A DNA stretch of 64,000 nucleotides, from the NCBI GenBank assembly GCA_963775185.1, contig CAVZIE010000031.1, forward strand, positions 248,001-312,000, read 5' to 3'. This document shows, piece by piece, positions 17,028-26,029 of this stretch. The first letter of the stretch is position 1; every line of letters begins with the position of its first letter. The notes beneath the pieces are model-generated. The model had not been told where the DNA came from, did not search any database, and was given only the letters and a program-made list of their open reading frames with translations. This DNA is from JAPSGB01 sp963775185. Lineage in GTDB: Bacteria > Myxococcota_A > Polyangia > Polyangiales > Polyangiaceae. The translations under genes were made by a program, and so were the position numbers.

Positions 17028-18623
17028 CTACTCGTCGGTGTCTTCGTCGAGGTCGATCGGCTCGTCCGGTTCGGCCTTGCGTGGACCGTCCGCGTCGTCC
17101 GTGTCGTCCGTGTCGTCGTGCACAGCGCGTCGCGGCTTGGCGCGTGGCTCCTGCTCCGGCAGGGCGCCCGGTTTCGTGGGCGGCTCGTCGGGCGCGTCGA
17201 ACTGGTAGGCGAGGCCCACGCCGTACACGTTCGCGCTGGCTTCGTAGCGGCCGGCGTTGACCGTGTTCGGCGTCGGCGCCGGGTTGGCGCGGACCGGGTT
17301 CACTTGCGCGATACGCGCCTCGCCGACGTCGACGTTCACGGGGAAGCCGATGACGCGCGCGTACACGCCGTCGAAACGCCACCTGCCGATGTGCAGGCTG
17401 CCGCCGACGCTGAGCGTGACCTTGTCCAGATCGATGGTGGTCGCGCTTAGATACGGCGTGGGGATGGCGCTCTTCTCGTAGGCGACGCCGGCGCGGGCGT
17501 CGAGCATGTAGCTCGAGATCTTGAAGCCCTGCTCGCCGCCGAGGTGGAGCGACCAGTTGTTCTGGAAACCGCGCTCGAGCGAGATCTGGTTCACCTTGTA
17601 GTGATCCGGGAAGCCCTGCAGCCCGCTCAAGCGGATGTTGTCCGGCGTGAGCGTGATGCGATCGTGCATGCTCCAGCCTTCCATCGCGAAGGCGCCCTCG
17701 ACGCGCGTCCTGTCCAGCGGACGCACCTCCGCGCCGATACGCAGCGTCCACGGCAGGTTGAAGCTCACCGAGGCCTTGTCGCCCTCCTGGTAGGCGGTGC
17801 TGAAGATCGGGTTCTGCGGCAGTCGCACGTCGACCTGCGCGCCGGATCGGATCCAGAACGGCAGGTGGAAGGACGCGCCCACGCGCAGGTACTTGGACGG
17901 CGTGAAGATCGCGCCGATGATGCCGCTGGGGGCGAGGATCGGTCCGACCTTGAGCCGGCTCAGCGCGTCGAAATCCGGGTCCTCCGGCGCGCACACGAAG
18001 CGGTCCGGCGGACACGCGTTCATGACGACCGAGGTCGTGAAATAGCCGCCGAGCGCTTCGACGCCCGCGCCGAGCGCGATCTGCTTCGCGGGTCGATACG
18101 AGGCGTACGCGCCGACCACCGCCAGCGCCGATCCGTCGAGCGAGATCAGCGAGTAGCGCTGGGGCGCCGGGCTGCCGTTCACCTTCTCCGGATAGCTGGT
18201 GATCGCCGCGTAGGGTGCCCACACGCCGAGCGCGAAGTTCAGCTTCTCCAGACCGAAGTTGTGGGAAAGTACGATGGTCGGGATCGGCAGCACCGGCGTC
18301 GTCCCGTCGACGGCTTCATCGGTCTTGTCGTAGTTGAACGTCTGTCCCGTGTTCGGATCGGTCTGGGTGATCCGCTGCTTGCGCTGGAACTTGCTCGAGT
18401 ACTGCAGCCACGCGGCGTCGAGCAGCAGCTGCTGCCCGGTGAACGCGAGGCCCGCGGGGTTGTACGCGATCGAGCCGGCGTCGTCGGCGCCGGCGACGAA
18501 CGCGCCGCCGCGCCCGAGCGGACGCACGCCGCGATCGGAGAAGTAGAGGCCGCCCGCGCGGGCGACGGAAGCCAAGCTGCAGGCAACCGCGAACGCGGCG
18601 CCGAAGACAACGATGTTCCGCAT
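17028..18623 (-). CDS. FadL / OmpP1 / TodX-type outer-membrane transport protein
   Basis: The 531-residue protein has a cleavable signal ending VARA, then the classic FadL N-terminus (GGLYFSDRGVRPLGRGGAFV, then GADDAGSIAYNPAGLA), where the NPAG motif is diagnostic. The body is a predicted 14-strand beta-barrel for passage of hydrophobic compounds such as long-chain fatty acids. An acidic tail follows the last strand (about residues 475-531, with DDTDDTDDADG), unusual for the family because the C-terminal Phe is not at the end. The start is eight bases after the stop of the giant lipoprotein gene, so they form an operon, and the lipoprotein may assist lipid uptake or export with this channel (inference). 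Confidence 0.88.
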   Translation of the reverse strand: MRNIVVFGAAFAVACSLASVARAGGLYFSDRGVRPLGRGGAFVAGADDAGSIAYNPAGLAFTGQQLLLDAAWLQYSSKFQRKQRITQTDPNTGQTFNYDKTDEAVDGTTPVLPIPTIVLSHNFGLEKLNFALGVWAPYAAITSYPEKVNGSPAPQRYSLISLDGSALAVVGAYASYRPAKQIALGAGVEALGGYFTTSVVMNACPPDRFVCAPEDPDFDALSRLKVGPILAPSGIIGAIFTPSKYLRVGASFHLPFWIRSGAQVDVRLPQNPIFSTAYQEGDKASVSFNLPWTLRIGAEVRPLDRTRVEGAFAMEGWSMHDRITLTPDNIRLSGLQGFPDHYKVNQISLERGFQNNWSLHLGGEQGFKISSYMLDARAGVAYEKSAIPTPYLSATTIDLDKVTLSVGGSLHIGRWRFDGVYARVIGFPVNVDVGEARIAQVNPVRANPAPTPNTVNAGRYEASANVYGVGLAYQFDAPDEPPTKPGALPEQEPRAKPRRAVHDDTDDTDDADGPRKAEPDEPIDLDEDTDE

Positions 18624-18630
18624 TGGTCCG

Positions 18631-21600
18631 CTAGTCGCCGTTACGGTGCTTCACGATCTCGTAGAGCTGTTCCATGCCGCGCGTCTTGCTCGTCATGAAA
18701 TCGCGCACGGTGCCGAACACGGCGGCGTAGTCGTCAGCGGTCAGGGGCTCGTCCTGACTCGCGGCCGCGTCCACGCGGTTCACCTCGGCGACGGTGTCGA
18801 GGATGACCTCGAGCGGCGTCACGCTTTCCGGGTCGTTTTCATCCATGGGGGTCACGAGGTTCTTCAGGATGCTATCGAGGATGTGGTAGCGGTCGTAGGG
18901 GTTCGGCTGGGGCGAGCCGTCCGCGGCGGCCTCGGTGGTCAGCGCCTGCATCAGCTCGAGCGTGCGGTCCGCGGCGCCGGGCGTCGGCCTTCCGTCTGCC
19001 TGGGCGTCGGCGGGCGCCGCGGCCATGGCGATGGCGTTGTAGATCGGCGGCATGTTCCGCTCGTCCCCGAGCAGCTGCATCATGTCGGAAAGCGACGTGA
19101 GCGTGGATTGCAGCGCGTCGTTGTCGCTCGCCTGTTCGATCAAGTAGCGCAGCAGCTTCTCGACCGCGAGCCGCGCGTCGGGATCCTGATCGAGCTGATC
19201 CAGGAACGTCATCGTGGTGGAGAACGCCGACTCCTCGAAGGTGTCGGCGGCGCGCTGCCACATCGTCGTGTGCGGGTCGGCGTTGTTCGCCCACGGGCAC
19301 GTGCCGTCGGTCTCGCGCTTCGGGCAGTTCGCGTTGAGCTGCTGGCGCAGCACGTCGAGCAGGATCGGCAGCGCCTTGGGCGTGGCCTTGTTGCGGAACG
19401 CGGAGCTCGCGCCGTTGCCGTCGACGGCGAGGAACTGGTCCACCAGCTGCGAGCGCGCCCGGTGCCACTGCTCCAGCCGCGGATCGCCGGCCAAGCGCTG
19501 GTCGATGCCGCGCATCGCCTGGGCGAAGAGATCGAACGGCGTGATCTGCGCCTTCTGCGTCGTGCCGTCGGCCCAGGTCGTGCTCGGCTTGTGGTCGCGC
19601 CCGACCAAGCCGACGCTCGCGGCATACTTGGGGTCGAACAGCACGACGGTCAGATCGTGCAGCAGGTCGAGCCCCTTCTTCGTCGCGCCGCCGTTGCGCG
19701 TGTCCACCACGCTCATCCCGTCGATCACCTTGATCAGCTCGCCCAGGGACGGCAGGAGATCGCCCTTGAAGGCCTCCTGCAGGATTGGCTCGTAGCGCGA
19801 GAGGCCGCTCTCCGAGCAGTACTTCGGATCGTAGTTCGGGTCGCCCTTGCGCCACGAGCCGCTCTTGATGCACTCCGGGCCGTGGGCTGCCGTGGGCCAG
19901 TGGCGGTACAGCAGCTCCATCGCGTCGAGGAACAGCTCATCGGCGCCGTGATCGTCGAACGCCTTCAGCACCGGCGAAATGCCCTTGTAGAAGTTGTAGC
20001 GTTCCCACGAGAAGATACTGCCCTTGTCGCGCAGCCGGAGCAGGTCGCCCTTCGAGCCCGAGCAGTCCGCGAGGTGGAGCGTGCCGAAAGTGCCGGTGCC
20101 GGTCACCGGATCCTGCACCGTGCGCAGCGGGCAGATCGACGTGGCCACCGGGTCGATCAGGCTGGACACGAAGTTCTGTGTGTTGGCGTTCGTGCTCCCG
20201 GCGAACGGATCGGCGTCGGGCATCGGATCGAACTTGCTGCCCGTGGCGCCGAAGAACACCAGTCGGTTGAAGGCTTGCGGCGAGGGGATCTGGGTCAGTC
20301 CGTTGATGCCGCTGGTCTGCTCCAGCAGGCTGTCGACGTTCAAGCCGAAGGTGGTGGCGAGCCCGAGGAGGGCGTTGAGCCCGCCAGCGCGAATCGGCAT
20401 CTTCGCCGCCGCGCAGTCGGCCGCATCGGCGGTCGTCGCGCACAGCAGGGACTTCAGGTACAGGATGCCCATGTTCGGGAACACGAGCAGCTCGCACTCC
20501 TTGTAGCTGCCGATGAGCGGCCACGCCAAGCTCAGCGCGCCCAGCTTCATCTGCACCTTGGCGCCGGCCTTGTTGCAGGCGGTGACGCCGTTCACGTCGT
20601 GGATCGCCTGGAAGATGGCGTACATCTCGCTCATGTTGTCGCCCTTGTCCGGCTTCGACGGATCGACGAGCGTCTGCGGGTCGGCCGTGGAGTTGCCGCC
20701 CACGGTGAGGTTCAGCGCCGGGCCGTTGATCTGGGCCGGGTTGTAGCTGAAGCGATCGCGGTAGGTGGCGAAGTTGCCCATCGCGTTGCCCAGGTACTGC
20801 TGGAAGTCCGGATCCTCGAGGGCGCGCAGCACGTCCTTGAACATCGCCGGGTCGTCGGTGAGCTTGACGAGGATCTCCGCCAGCTCGTCCCAGAACGTGT
20901 CGGTCGGGTCGAGCTTCGCTTCCGGGTGCTGGTTGGAGACGTCGCGGATGCGCAACACCGCGCCCAGGATCCGCGCCACGAGATCCTGGTGCTCGACGAC
21001 GACCTGTTTCAACAGTCCGAGCGAGGCGTCGCTCTGCTTGTCCGCGAGCAGTTGCGACGTCGCGTACAAGAGATCCACGATCGGCGAGTGCGAGGCGTCG
21101 AAGCCCGTGTAACTGCCGCTGGGCGCCCACGCCGCCGGCTTGTCCATCGTGTCGCCGTACAGCTTGTACGCACCGGCGAGCAGGTCGACGATCGTCTCGT
21201 GGTTGTCCGCGGGATCCGTGTCCAGCAGGCCGCCCATGTCGCGCAGCATGGACGCGACCAGCGCTTGGCTGGTGTCGTGATAGCGGTAGAGCGGCTGTCC
21301 GCTCGCGTCCATGGCGCGGCCAAACGCGTCCGGAGGCGTGATGCGCACGAGCCCCGGGATCACGAACGGCGGATCGACGGATGCGACCCCGCCGCCGGCC
21401 GCGACGAACCGGCCAAACCCATCCACGTCGGGGAGGCCGTCGCCGTCCACGTCGACGAACGGCGCGGGCACGCCGCCCGCGGGCACGGCGATCCCGCGCA
21501 GGTCGCGCTCGACCAGGTAGTGTGGCTGGGCGCCCGCCGCGGCGAACGCGGGATCCTCGGCGAGCATCACCGCCTGGGCGATCTCGAGCTTCGTGCGCGG

Positions 21601-22470
21601 CCGGTTCGGCTGTAGCGCCGTGGCGTCGACGAGCTGGTACGCCGGCAGCGGCGCCGGCGGCACCTGGGACGTCTGGAGCTCGTCCTGGGTCATGCCGAGC
21701 ACCGTCTGGAAGGCGTCGCGGAGCGGGCCGCCCGGTCCGAGCCGGGGGGCCAGCGTCTGCGTGAGCGCCCGCAGGTCGGGGTAGGCGAGAGCCGGTCTGA
21801 GCGCGCCGAGCACGACGCCGATGGGACGATAGCCTTGCCGCCCGGCGATGCGCTCGAGCGCTTCGCGCGCGGCGCCCGACGTCTGCGCGTCGATGGAGCT
21901 CGTGAACGCATCGCCGCCCGGGCCGCCGAGTCCGGCGAACATGCGGCCGACGGCGCGCGTGACGCTCGGGACCAGCGCCTCGTTCGCCTGTGGCTCGACG
22001 GGGTTCTGCTCGTACAGCGGGACCAGCGTCTTCAAGAAGCCGGACAGCGCCTGGTGCGAGTCGATGGTCTCGCCGTTGCTTCCGAACGGAACCGGGAGCT
22101 CGACTTGCGCGAAGGTCGCGTCGAGCGCCTTGATGAGCTGGGCGCGCCGCCGCACCATCGCGTTCATCTTCGCGATCGACGCGGCGCGCGCGAGCGCGGC
22201 GCCGCCCGAGGCCGGCGGCAGCTTGCTCTCGTCGACCGTGTCGGCGAAGGCGCCGTTCACGCCCGGGTGACACACGCCCTGGTAGGACTCACCGGTGAGA
22301 TCCTCGGTGAAGACGCTCGCGCCGAGGCGATCGCAGAGGGTGGAGTAGATGTCCTCGCCCAGGGTCGTCTGCGGAGCCGGGGCGCGGGTCTTGTTGAAGT
22401 CGCCGGAGCACGCGACGCTGAGCACCAATGCCGCGCCGAGCATGAGCGGCGAGCGGATCGACAAGCGCAT
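18631..22470 (-). CDS. Very large lipoprotein (1279 residues), unknown function, FadL-linked
   Basis: The protein begins with a lipoprotein signal (lipobox SVAC) and is otherwise an even, mostly alpha-helical-looking sequence of about 1255 residues with no recognised domain. One Ca-binding-like loop is present (DVDGDGLPDVDGFG, about residues 355-368). Scattered Cys residues (for example CPLRTVQD, CNKAGAK) may form disulphides. It is cotranscribed with the FadL-type porin, eight bases downstream. The ATG at 22470 has no Shine-Dalgarno; a TAGAAT box lies eight bases upstream, suggesting a leaderless message. I do not recognise the family. Likely location is the outer membrane, but leaflet is unknown. 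Confidence 0.85.
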   Translation of the reverse strand: MRLSIRSPLMLGAALVLSVACSGDFNKTRAPAPQTTLGEDIYSTLCDRLGASVFTEDLTGESYQGVCHPGVNGAFADTVDESKLPPASGGAALARAASIAKMNAMVRRRAQLIKALDATFAQVELPVPFGSNGETIDSHQALSGFLKTLVPLYEQNPVEPQANEALVPSVTRAVGRMFAGLGGPGGDAFTSSIDAQTSGAAREALERIAGRQGYRPIGVVLGALRPALAYPDLRALTQTLAPRLGPGGPLRDAFQTVLGMTQDELQTSQVPPAPLPAYQLVDATALQPNRPRTKLEIAQAVMLAEDPAFAAAGAQPHYLVERDLRGIAVPAGGVPAPFVDVDGDGLPDVDGFGRFVAAGGGVASVDPPFVIPGLVRITPPDAFGRAMDASGQPLYRYHDTSQALVASMLRDMGGLLDTDPADNHETIVDLLAGAYKLYGDTMDKPAAWAPSGSYTGFDASHSPIVDLLYATSQLLADKQSDASLGLLKQVVVEHQDLVARILGAVLRIRDVSNQHPEAKLDPTDTFWDELAEILVKLTDDPAMFKDVLRALEDPDFQQYLGNAMGNFATYRDRFSYNPAQINGPALNLTVGGNSTADPQTLVDPSKPDKGDNMSEMYAIFQAIHDVNGVTACNKAGAKVQMKLGALSLAWPLIGSYKECELLVFPNMGILYLKSLLCATTADAADCAAAKMPIRAGGLNALLGLATTFGLNVDSLLEQTSGINGLTQIPSPQAFNRLVFFGATGSKFDPMPDADPFAGSTNANTQNFVSSLIDPVATSICPLRTVQDPVTGTGTFGTLHLADCSGSKGDLLRLRDKGSIFSWERYNFYKGISPVLKAFDDHGADELFLDAMELLYRHWPTAAHGPECIKSGSWRKGDPNYDPKYCSESGLSRYEPILQEAFKGDLLPSLGELIKVIDGMSVVDTRNGGATKKGLDLLHDLTVVLFDPKYAASVGLVGRDHKPSTTWADGTTQKAQITPFDLFAQAMRGIDQRLAGDPRLEQWHRARSQLVDQFLAVDGNGASSAFRNKATPKALPILLDVLRQQLNANCPKRETDGTCPWANNADPHTTMWQRAADTFEESAFSTTMTFLDQLDQDPDARLAVEKLLRYLIEQASDNDALQSTLTSLSDMMQLLGDERNMPPIYNAIAMAAAPADAQADGRPTPGAADRTLELMQALTTEAAADGSPQPNPYDRYHILDSILKNLVTPMDENDPESVTPLEVILDTVAEVNRVDAAASQDEPLTADDYAAVFGTVRDFMTSKTRGMEQLYEIVKHRNGD

Positions 22471-22477
22471 GTTCCGA

Positions 22478-22505
22478 ATTCTATCTGTCCGGCCAGCTCC
22501 CCCAA
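22478..22505 (-). promoter_or_regulatory. Possible sigma70 promoter of the lipoprotein-FadL operon
   Basis: On the minus strand TTGGGG (22505-22500) and TAGAAT (22483-22478, five of six consensus bases) are 16 bases apart. Transcription would start about 22471, beside the ATG at 22470, implying a leaderless transcript. Confidence 0.35.
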
Positions 22506-22516
22506 GGCCGCAAATA

Positions 22517-22531
22517 TGACGCACCGCGTCA
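22517..22531. promoter_or_regulatory. Short perfect palindrome between divergent genes
   Basis: TGACGC, three bases, GCGTCA: a perfect inverted repeat in the 113-base gap between the large lipoprotein operon and glmU. Its size suits an operator for a dimeric regulator. It lies just upstream of the likely promoter of the lipoprotein operon. The regulator is unknown. Confidence 0.35.
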
Positions 22532-22583
22532 GTGCACGAGATGCGTCTGTTCAAAAGCGCCCGGCGGTGGCAAGCGTCAGGTG

Positions 22584-23972
22584 ATGACCGAGCTGCACGC
22601 CGTGGTTCTCGCTGCTGGACAGGGCAAGCGCATGCGGAGCGCGCTGCCGAAGGTGCTGCATCCGGCTGCGGGTCGCCCCCTCGTCGTCTACCCGGTGCGG
22701 GCGGCGATCGAAGCCGGCGCGACACGCGTCGTGGTCGTGGCAAGCCCGGCGACGCGCGACGCCGTGGACGCGGCGCTGCGGGCGACCTTCCCCGACACGC
22801 CGATCCAGACCGTCATCCAGGACCCGCCGCGCGGGACCGGCGACGCCGCGCGGGTCGGGCTCGCGGCGGTGGACGCGCCGCGCGTCATGATCCTGTACGG
22901 CGACACGCCGTTGCTCCGCGTCGCGGATCTGCGCGCCCTCTCCGCCGCGCTGTCCGCAGACGGCGCCGCCCGGATCGCGCTGCTGTCGGCCGTCCTCGAC
23001 GAACCGTCGGGCTACGGTCGCGTGCTTCGCGACGACACGGGGCGCGTGGTCGAGATCCGGGAACATCGCGATCTGGACAGCGACGCCCAGCGTGCGGTGC
23101 GCGAGGTGAACGCTGGCGTGTACGTCGCGCACACGGCGGCGCTTCGCGATGCGCTCGCCAGCATCCACGCCGACAACGCCCAGGGCGAGCTCTACCTCAC
23201 GGATACCATCGCACTGGCGCCGTCGCTGGCGATCCCCGGCGACACGTCGGCGCTGCTCGGCGTCAACGATCGTGCGCAGCTCGCCGAGGCCGAGGCGATC
23301 CTGTACCGGCGCAGCGCGGAGCGTCACGGCGCCGCCGGCGTCACGGTGCGCGGCGACGCGCGCATCGACGACGGCGTGGAGATCGAGCCCGACGCGCTGA
23401 TCGAGGCGGGCGTCGTGCTTCGCGGCGCGACGCGCGTCGCCGCGGGCGCAATCATCGACGTGGGTTCGGTGGTCACGGACTCGAGCATCGGCGCGGGCGC
23501 GCTGATCAAGCCGTACAGCGTGATCACGTCCAGCAGCGTGGGGGCCGCCGCCCAGATCGGTCCGTTCGCGCACCTCAGACCGGACAGCGTGATCGAGGAC
23601 GAGGCGCACATCGGCAACTTCGTCGAGACGAAGAAGACCCGCGTGCGCCGGGGCGCGAAGGCGAACCACCTCGCATACCTGGGCGACGGCGACGTGGGCG
23701 AGAAGGCGAACGTGGGCGCGGGTACGATCTTCTGCAACTACGACGGCTTCGCGAAGCACAAGACGACTATCGGCGAGGGCGCCTTCATCGGCAGCGACTC
23801 GCAGCTGGTCGCGCCGGTCACGATCGGCAAGGGCGCCTACGTCGCTACCGGCACGACCGTCACGAAGGACGTTCCCGACGACGCCCTCGCCATCGGTCGC
23901 GCGAAGCAGGAGAACAAGGCCGGCTACGCGTCGCGCCTCAAGGCGCGCCTGGCCGCGCAGAAGAAGCGCTGA
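22584..23972 (+). CDS. glmU: Bifunctional GlmU: N-acetylglucosamine-1-phosphate uridyltransferase / glucosamine-1-phosphate acetyltransferase
   Basis: The 462-residue enzyme makes UDP-GlcNAc for peptidoglycan and lipopolysaccharide. The N-terminal pyrophosphorylase domain shows LAAGQGKRM...LPKVLH, GTGDA and YGDTPLL. The C-terminal left-handed beta-helix acetyltransferase domain shows GPFAHLRPDS, GNFVETKK and NHLAYLGDGDVGEKANVGAG with the catalytic His in NHLAYLGD, and a late NYDG-K motif. Length is typical. A GTG at 22581 directly precedes the ATG; neither has a strong ribosome-binding site, so the exact start is uncertain by one codon. The stop directly abuts the stop of the opposing von Willebrand factor A lipoprotein gene (TGATCA, 23970-23975). 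Confidence 0.95.
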   Translation: MTELHAVVLAAGQGKRMRSALPKVLHPAAGRPLVVYPVRAAIEAGATRVVVVASPATRDAVDAALRATFPDTPIQTVIQDPPRGTGDAARVGLAAVDAPRVMILYGDTPLLRVADLRALSAALSADGAARIALLSAVLDEPSGYGRVLRDDTGRVVEIREHRDLDSDAQRAVREVNAGVYVAHTAALRDALASIHADNAQGELYLTDTIALAPSLAIPGDTSALLGVNDRAQLAEAEAILYRRSAERHGAAGVTVRGDARIDDGVEIEPDALIEAGVVLRGATRVAAGAIIDVGSVVTDSSIGAGALIKPYSVITSSSVGAAAQIGPFAHLRPDSVIEDEAHIGNFVETKKTRVRRGAKANHLAYLGDGDVGEKANVGAGTIFCNYDGFAKHKTTIGEGAFIGSDSQLVAPVTIGKGAYVATGTTVTKDVPDDALAIGRAKQENKAGYASRLKARLAAQKKR

Positions 23973-25172
23973 TCAGTTCACCTTGGTGTTGCAGCCGAAC
24001 ACGATGTTGATGGTGCCGTTCGGGTCGTTCTTGACCATGTCGCACGCGGGACCGCACAAGATGATCTGCTTGCCGTCCGTCGAGTACTTCCAACCGTTGC
24101 CACACGTGGGATCCTGAACGATATCCTGCGACGATCCGCCGGACGGCGTGTACTCGACGTTCACCTTGCCCGGGTCCAGGGTCTGCCCGCTGGGCGGAGG
24201 CGGGATGTCGTAGGTGCAGCTCAGCGCGGCGCCGCTGATGGTAGCGAGCGCGTCGTTGAGCGACTGGGCGAGATTCGTGCTGGTCGTCATGTCGAAGTGG
24301 CAGTAGCTCGGGCCCGTGTCCGAGCAGCCGGGCAGCGCGGTCTGTCCCGCGGTCGCCATCTTCGACAGGTCCGTGCGCGCGGTCTCGCTGCCCGGCGAGC
24401 CGATGACGAAGGTGCGCACGCCGCCATTGGTAGCATTGGTGACCTGGCCGATGAGCGCGGTGTTGTCCACCGGCGATTGGCCGTTGCCCTTGCATCCCAG
24501 CGAGTAGGTCGGCGCGCCGTCGGTGATCAGGATCATGAATTTATTGCCGGGCAGCGGGGACGCCACCAGCTGATTCAACCCGAACAGGTACGCGTCGTGG
24601 GTCGGCGTGCCGCCTTGCGGGTTCGCGCCCTGGAGCGTGCTCTGGACCGTCTGCCGCTGCGTCGAGCCGGTCGGCCCGAGGGCGGCGATCGGCACCTCTT
24701 GTTGCGCGTTGATGCAGCTGCCGAAGCCGTTCGTGTCCGGATACAGCGTCATGCCGAGGGCGTTGGTGTCGGGCATCGCGGTGATCGCCTGCCCGAGGGC
24801 GTCGCGGGTCACGCTCCACTTGGTGCCGCCGCCGGGAGCGGGCTGTCCCATCGATCCGCTGATGTCGATCACCATCTCCATCACCGGAGGGACGGCGTCG
24901 GCTGTCTTGGTCGCCGTGGCGCAGCCTTGCGGCCCCGCGTCGTTGCTCGTCGCGCCGAAGCCGCCGCTGCCGCTGCCGCTGCCGCCGCTCGTGCCGCCGG
25001 CGCCGAAACCGCCGCTGCCCGAGCTGCCGCCGCTGCCCGCGTTTCCGCTCCCGCCCGACGAGGAGGCGCCGCTTCCGCCGCCGCCGCCGCCCGCGGTCAG
25101 GTCGTTGTTGCTCGAGCCGCACGCGACGGCGAGCGTCGCGAGCGCGATCATCCATCCCGGATTTCGAACCAT
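23973..25172 (-). CDS. Lipoprotein with von Willebrand factor A domain
   Basis: The 399-residue protein has a lipoprotein signal (lipobox AVAC), a Gly/Ser tether (about residues 22-72) and one VWA domain. The metal-ion-dependent adhesion site is complete: DISGSMG, the Thr in GGTPTHDAY and Asp in ITDGAP. A Cys-containing C-terminal part follows (YDIPPPPSG onward) with a final GCNTKVN. Such domains bind protein partners through a divalent metal. The ATG at 25172 has GGAGG just upstream. Its transcript converges on glmU with no base between the two stop codons. Confidence 0.88.
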   Translation of the reverse strand: MVRNPGWMIALATLAVACGSSNNDLTAGGGGGGSGASSSGGSGNAGSGGSSGSGGFGAGGTSGGSGSGSGGFGATSNDAGPQGCATATKTADAVPPVMEMVIDISGSMGQPAPGGGTKWSVTRDALGQAITAMPDTNALGMTLYPDTNGFGSCINAQQEVPIAALGPTGSTQRQTVQSTLQGANPQGGTPTHDAYLFGLNQLVASPLPGNKFMILITDGAPTYSLGCKGNGQSPVDNTALIGQVTNATNGGVRTFVIGSPGSETARTDLSKMATAGQTALPGCSDTGPSYCHFDMTTSTNLAQSLNDALATISGAALSCTYDIPPPPSGQTLDPGKVNVEYTPSGGSSQDIVQDPTCGNGWKYSTDGKQIILCGPACDMVKNDPNGTINIVFGCNTKVN

Positions 25173-25227
25173 GGCAGGCCTCCGGCGATGATGATACCAG
25201 CTCACGCCGCCGGTGACCGTTCCCGGT

Positions 25228-25926
25228 TCAGTGCTGCGCCGAGCGGTCCGGCGCGTCTCCGTCGTCGTTCGACGGCGGCTTGGACGAGTGTGGCTGGCTC
25301 GGCAGCTCGTGGTGCAGGCGGCGGCGCTTGACCTCGAGGTACGGCGCGGAGAACGGATTGGCCGCGACGAGCACCGGGATGCGCTTGTCCACCACCACGC
25401 CGAGCTGGCGCAGCTGGTCGATTTTCTCGGGATTGTTCGTCATCAGCTCGATCGACTCGACCCCGAGCGCCCGCAGCATGTCCGCGGCGACGTCGTACTG
25501 GCGCGCGTCCACGGGCAGGTGCAAGAGCTCGTTCGCCTCCACCGTGTCCGCGCCCATGGCCTGCAGGGCGTAGGCGCGGATCTTGTTGGCGAGGCCGATG
25601 CCGCGCCCCTCCTGGCGCAGGTACAGGATCGCGCCCATGCCGCGTCGCGCGATCTCCGCCTGCGCGCGCTCGAGCTGTTCCTTGCAGTCGCACTTGAGCG
25701 AGCCGAACACCTCGCTGGTCAGGCACTCCGAGTGCACCCGCACGGGCACGCCGCGCTGCCCCTTCAGGTCGCCCATCACCAGCGCCAGGTGCTCGTTGCT
25801 GAGCCCGGGGTGCGCCTGCGGGTCGTCCCAGCGGAACACGTGGAGCTGGAACACGCCGAAGCGCGTGGGCAAGGGGGCCTCGGCCAGCGCTTCAAGCCGG
25901 GGAGCGACTTCGGGAGGGTCGGTCAT
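25228..25926 (-). CDS. ribA: GTP cyclohydrolase II
   Basis: The 232-residue enzyme opens GTP in the first step of riboflavin synthesis. Zinc-binding Cys residues are seen in SECLTSEVFGSLKCDC, followed by LYLRQEGRGIGL and the late LMTNNPEKI. It is a stand-alone RibA, without the RibB domain fused in many bacteria. A C-terminal tail of about 25 residues (Ser/Pro/Asp-rich) ends in DAPDRSAQH, and the DNA for APDR (25244-25255) matches the core of the dispersed repeat. It lies downstream of holA; ribF is nearby on the other strand, so riboflavin genes cluster loosely here. Confidence 0.93.
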   Translation of the reverse strand: MTDPPEVAPRLEALAEAPLPTRFGVFQLHVFRWDDPQAHPGLSNEHLALVMGDLKGQRGVPVRVHSECLTSEVFGSLKCDCKEQLERAQAEIARRGMGAILYLRQEGRGIGLANKIRAYALQAMGADTVEANELLHLPVDARQYDVAADMLRALGVESIELMTNNPEKIDQLRQLGVVVDKRIPVLVAANPFSAPYLEVKRRRLHHELPSQPHSSKPPSNDDGDAPDRSAQH

Positions 25927-25943
25927 GTTGACGAGATTTTCCG

Positions 25944-25980
25944 CGGCCCGATGGGGTTTTCGTTTTCCTGCTCCGGGCCG
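25944..25980 (-). promoter_or_regulatory. Hairpin in the ribA leader
   Basis: CGGCCCG (25944-25950) and CGGGCCG (25974-25980) form a 7-bp stem around an A-rich loop, between holA and ribA. It may be the end signal of holA or a leader structure of ribA. It lacks the conserved elements and length of an FMN riboswitch. No good T tract follows. Confidence 0.3.
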
Positions 25981-26029
25981 CCGCCCCCGGCAATTACCTT
26001 ACGGAAGATGGTGCGGGTGCACGCGAGGG

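Noticed and set aside
18613..21615. Long reading frame of 1000 codons antisense to the giant lipoprotein gene
   Set aside because: It is rich in Arg, His and Val and low in normal protein patterns, typical of antisense frames in GC-rich coding DNA. The minus-strand gene has a signal peptide and coherent composition. Similar antisense frames over htrA, glmU, holA and others were dropped for the same reason.
25927..26029. FMN riboswitch before ribA, or before ribF at 27098-27218
   Set aside because: Both leaders have short hairpins only; they lack the length and conserved core of the FMN aptamer.
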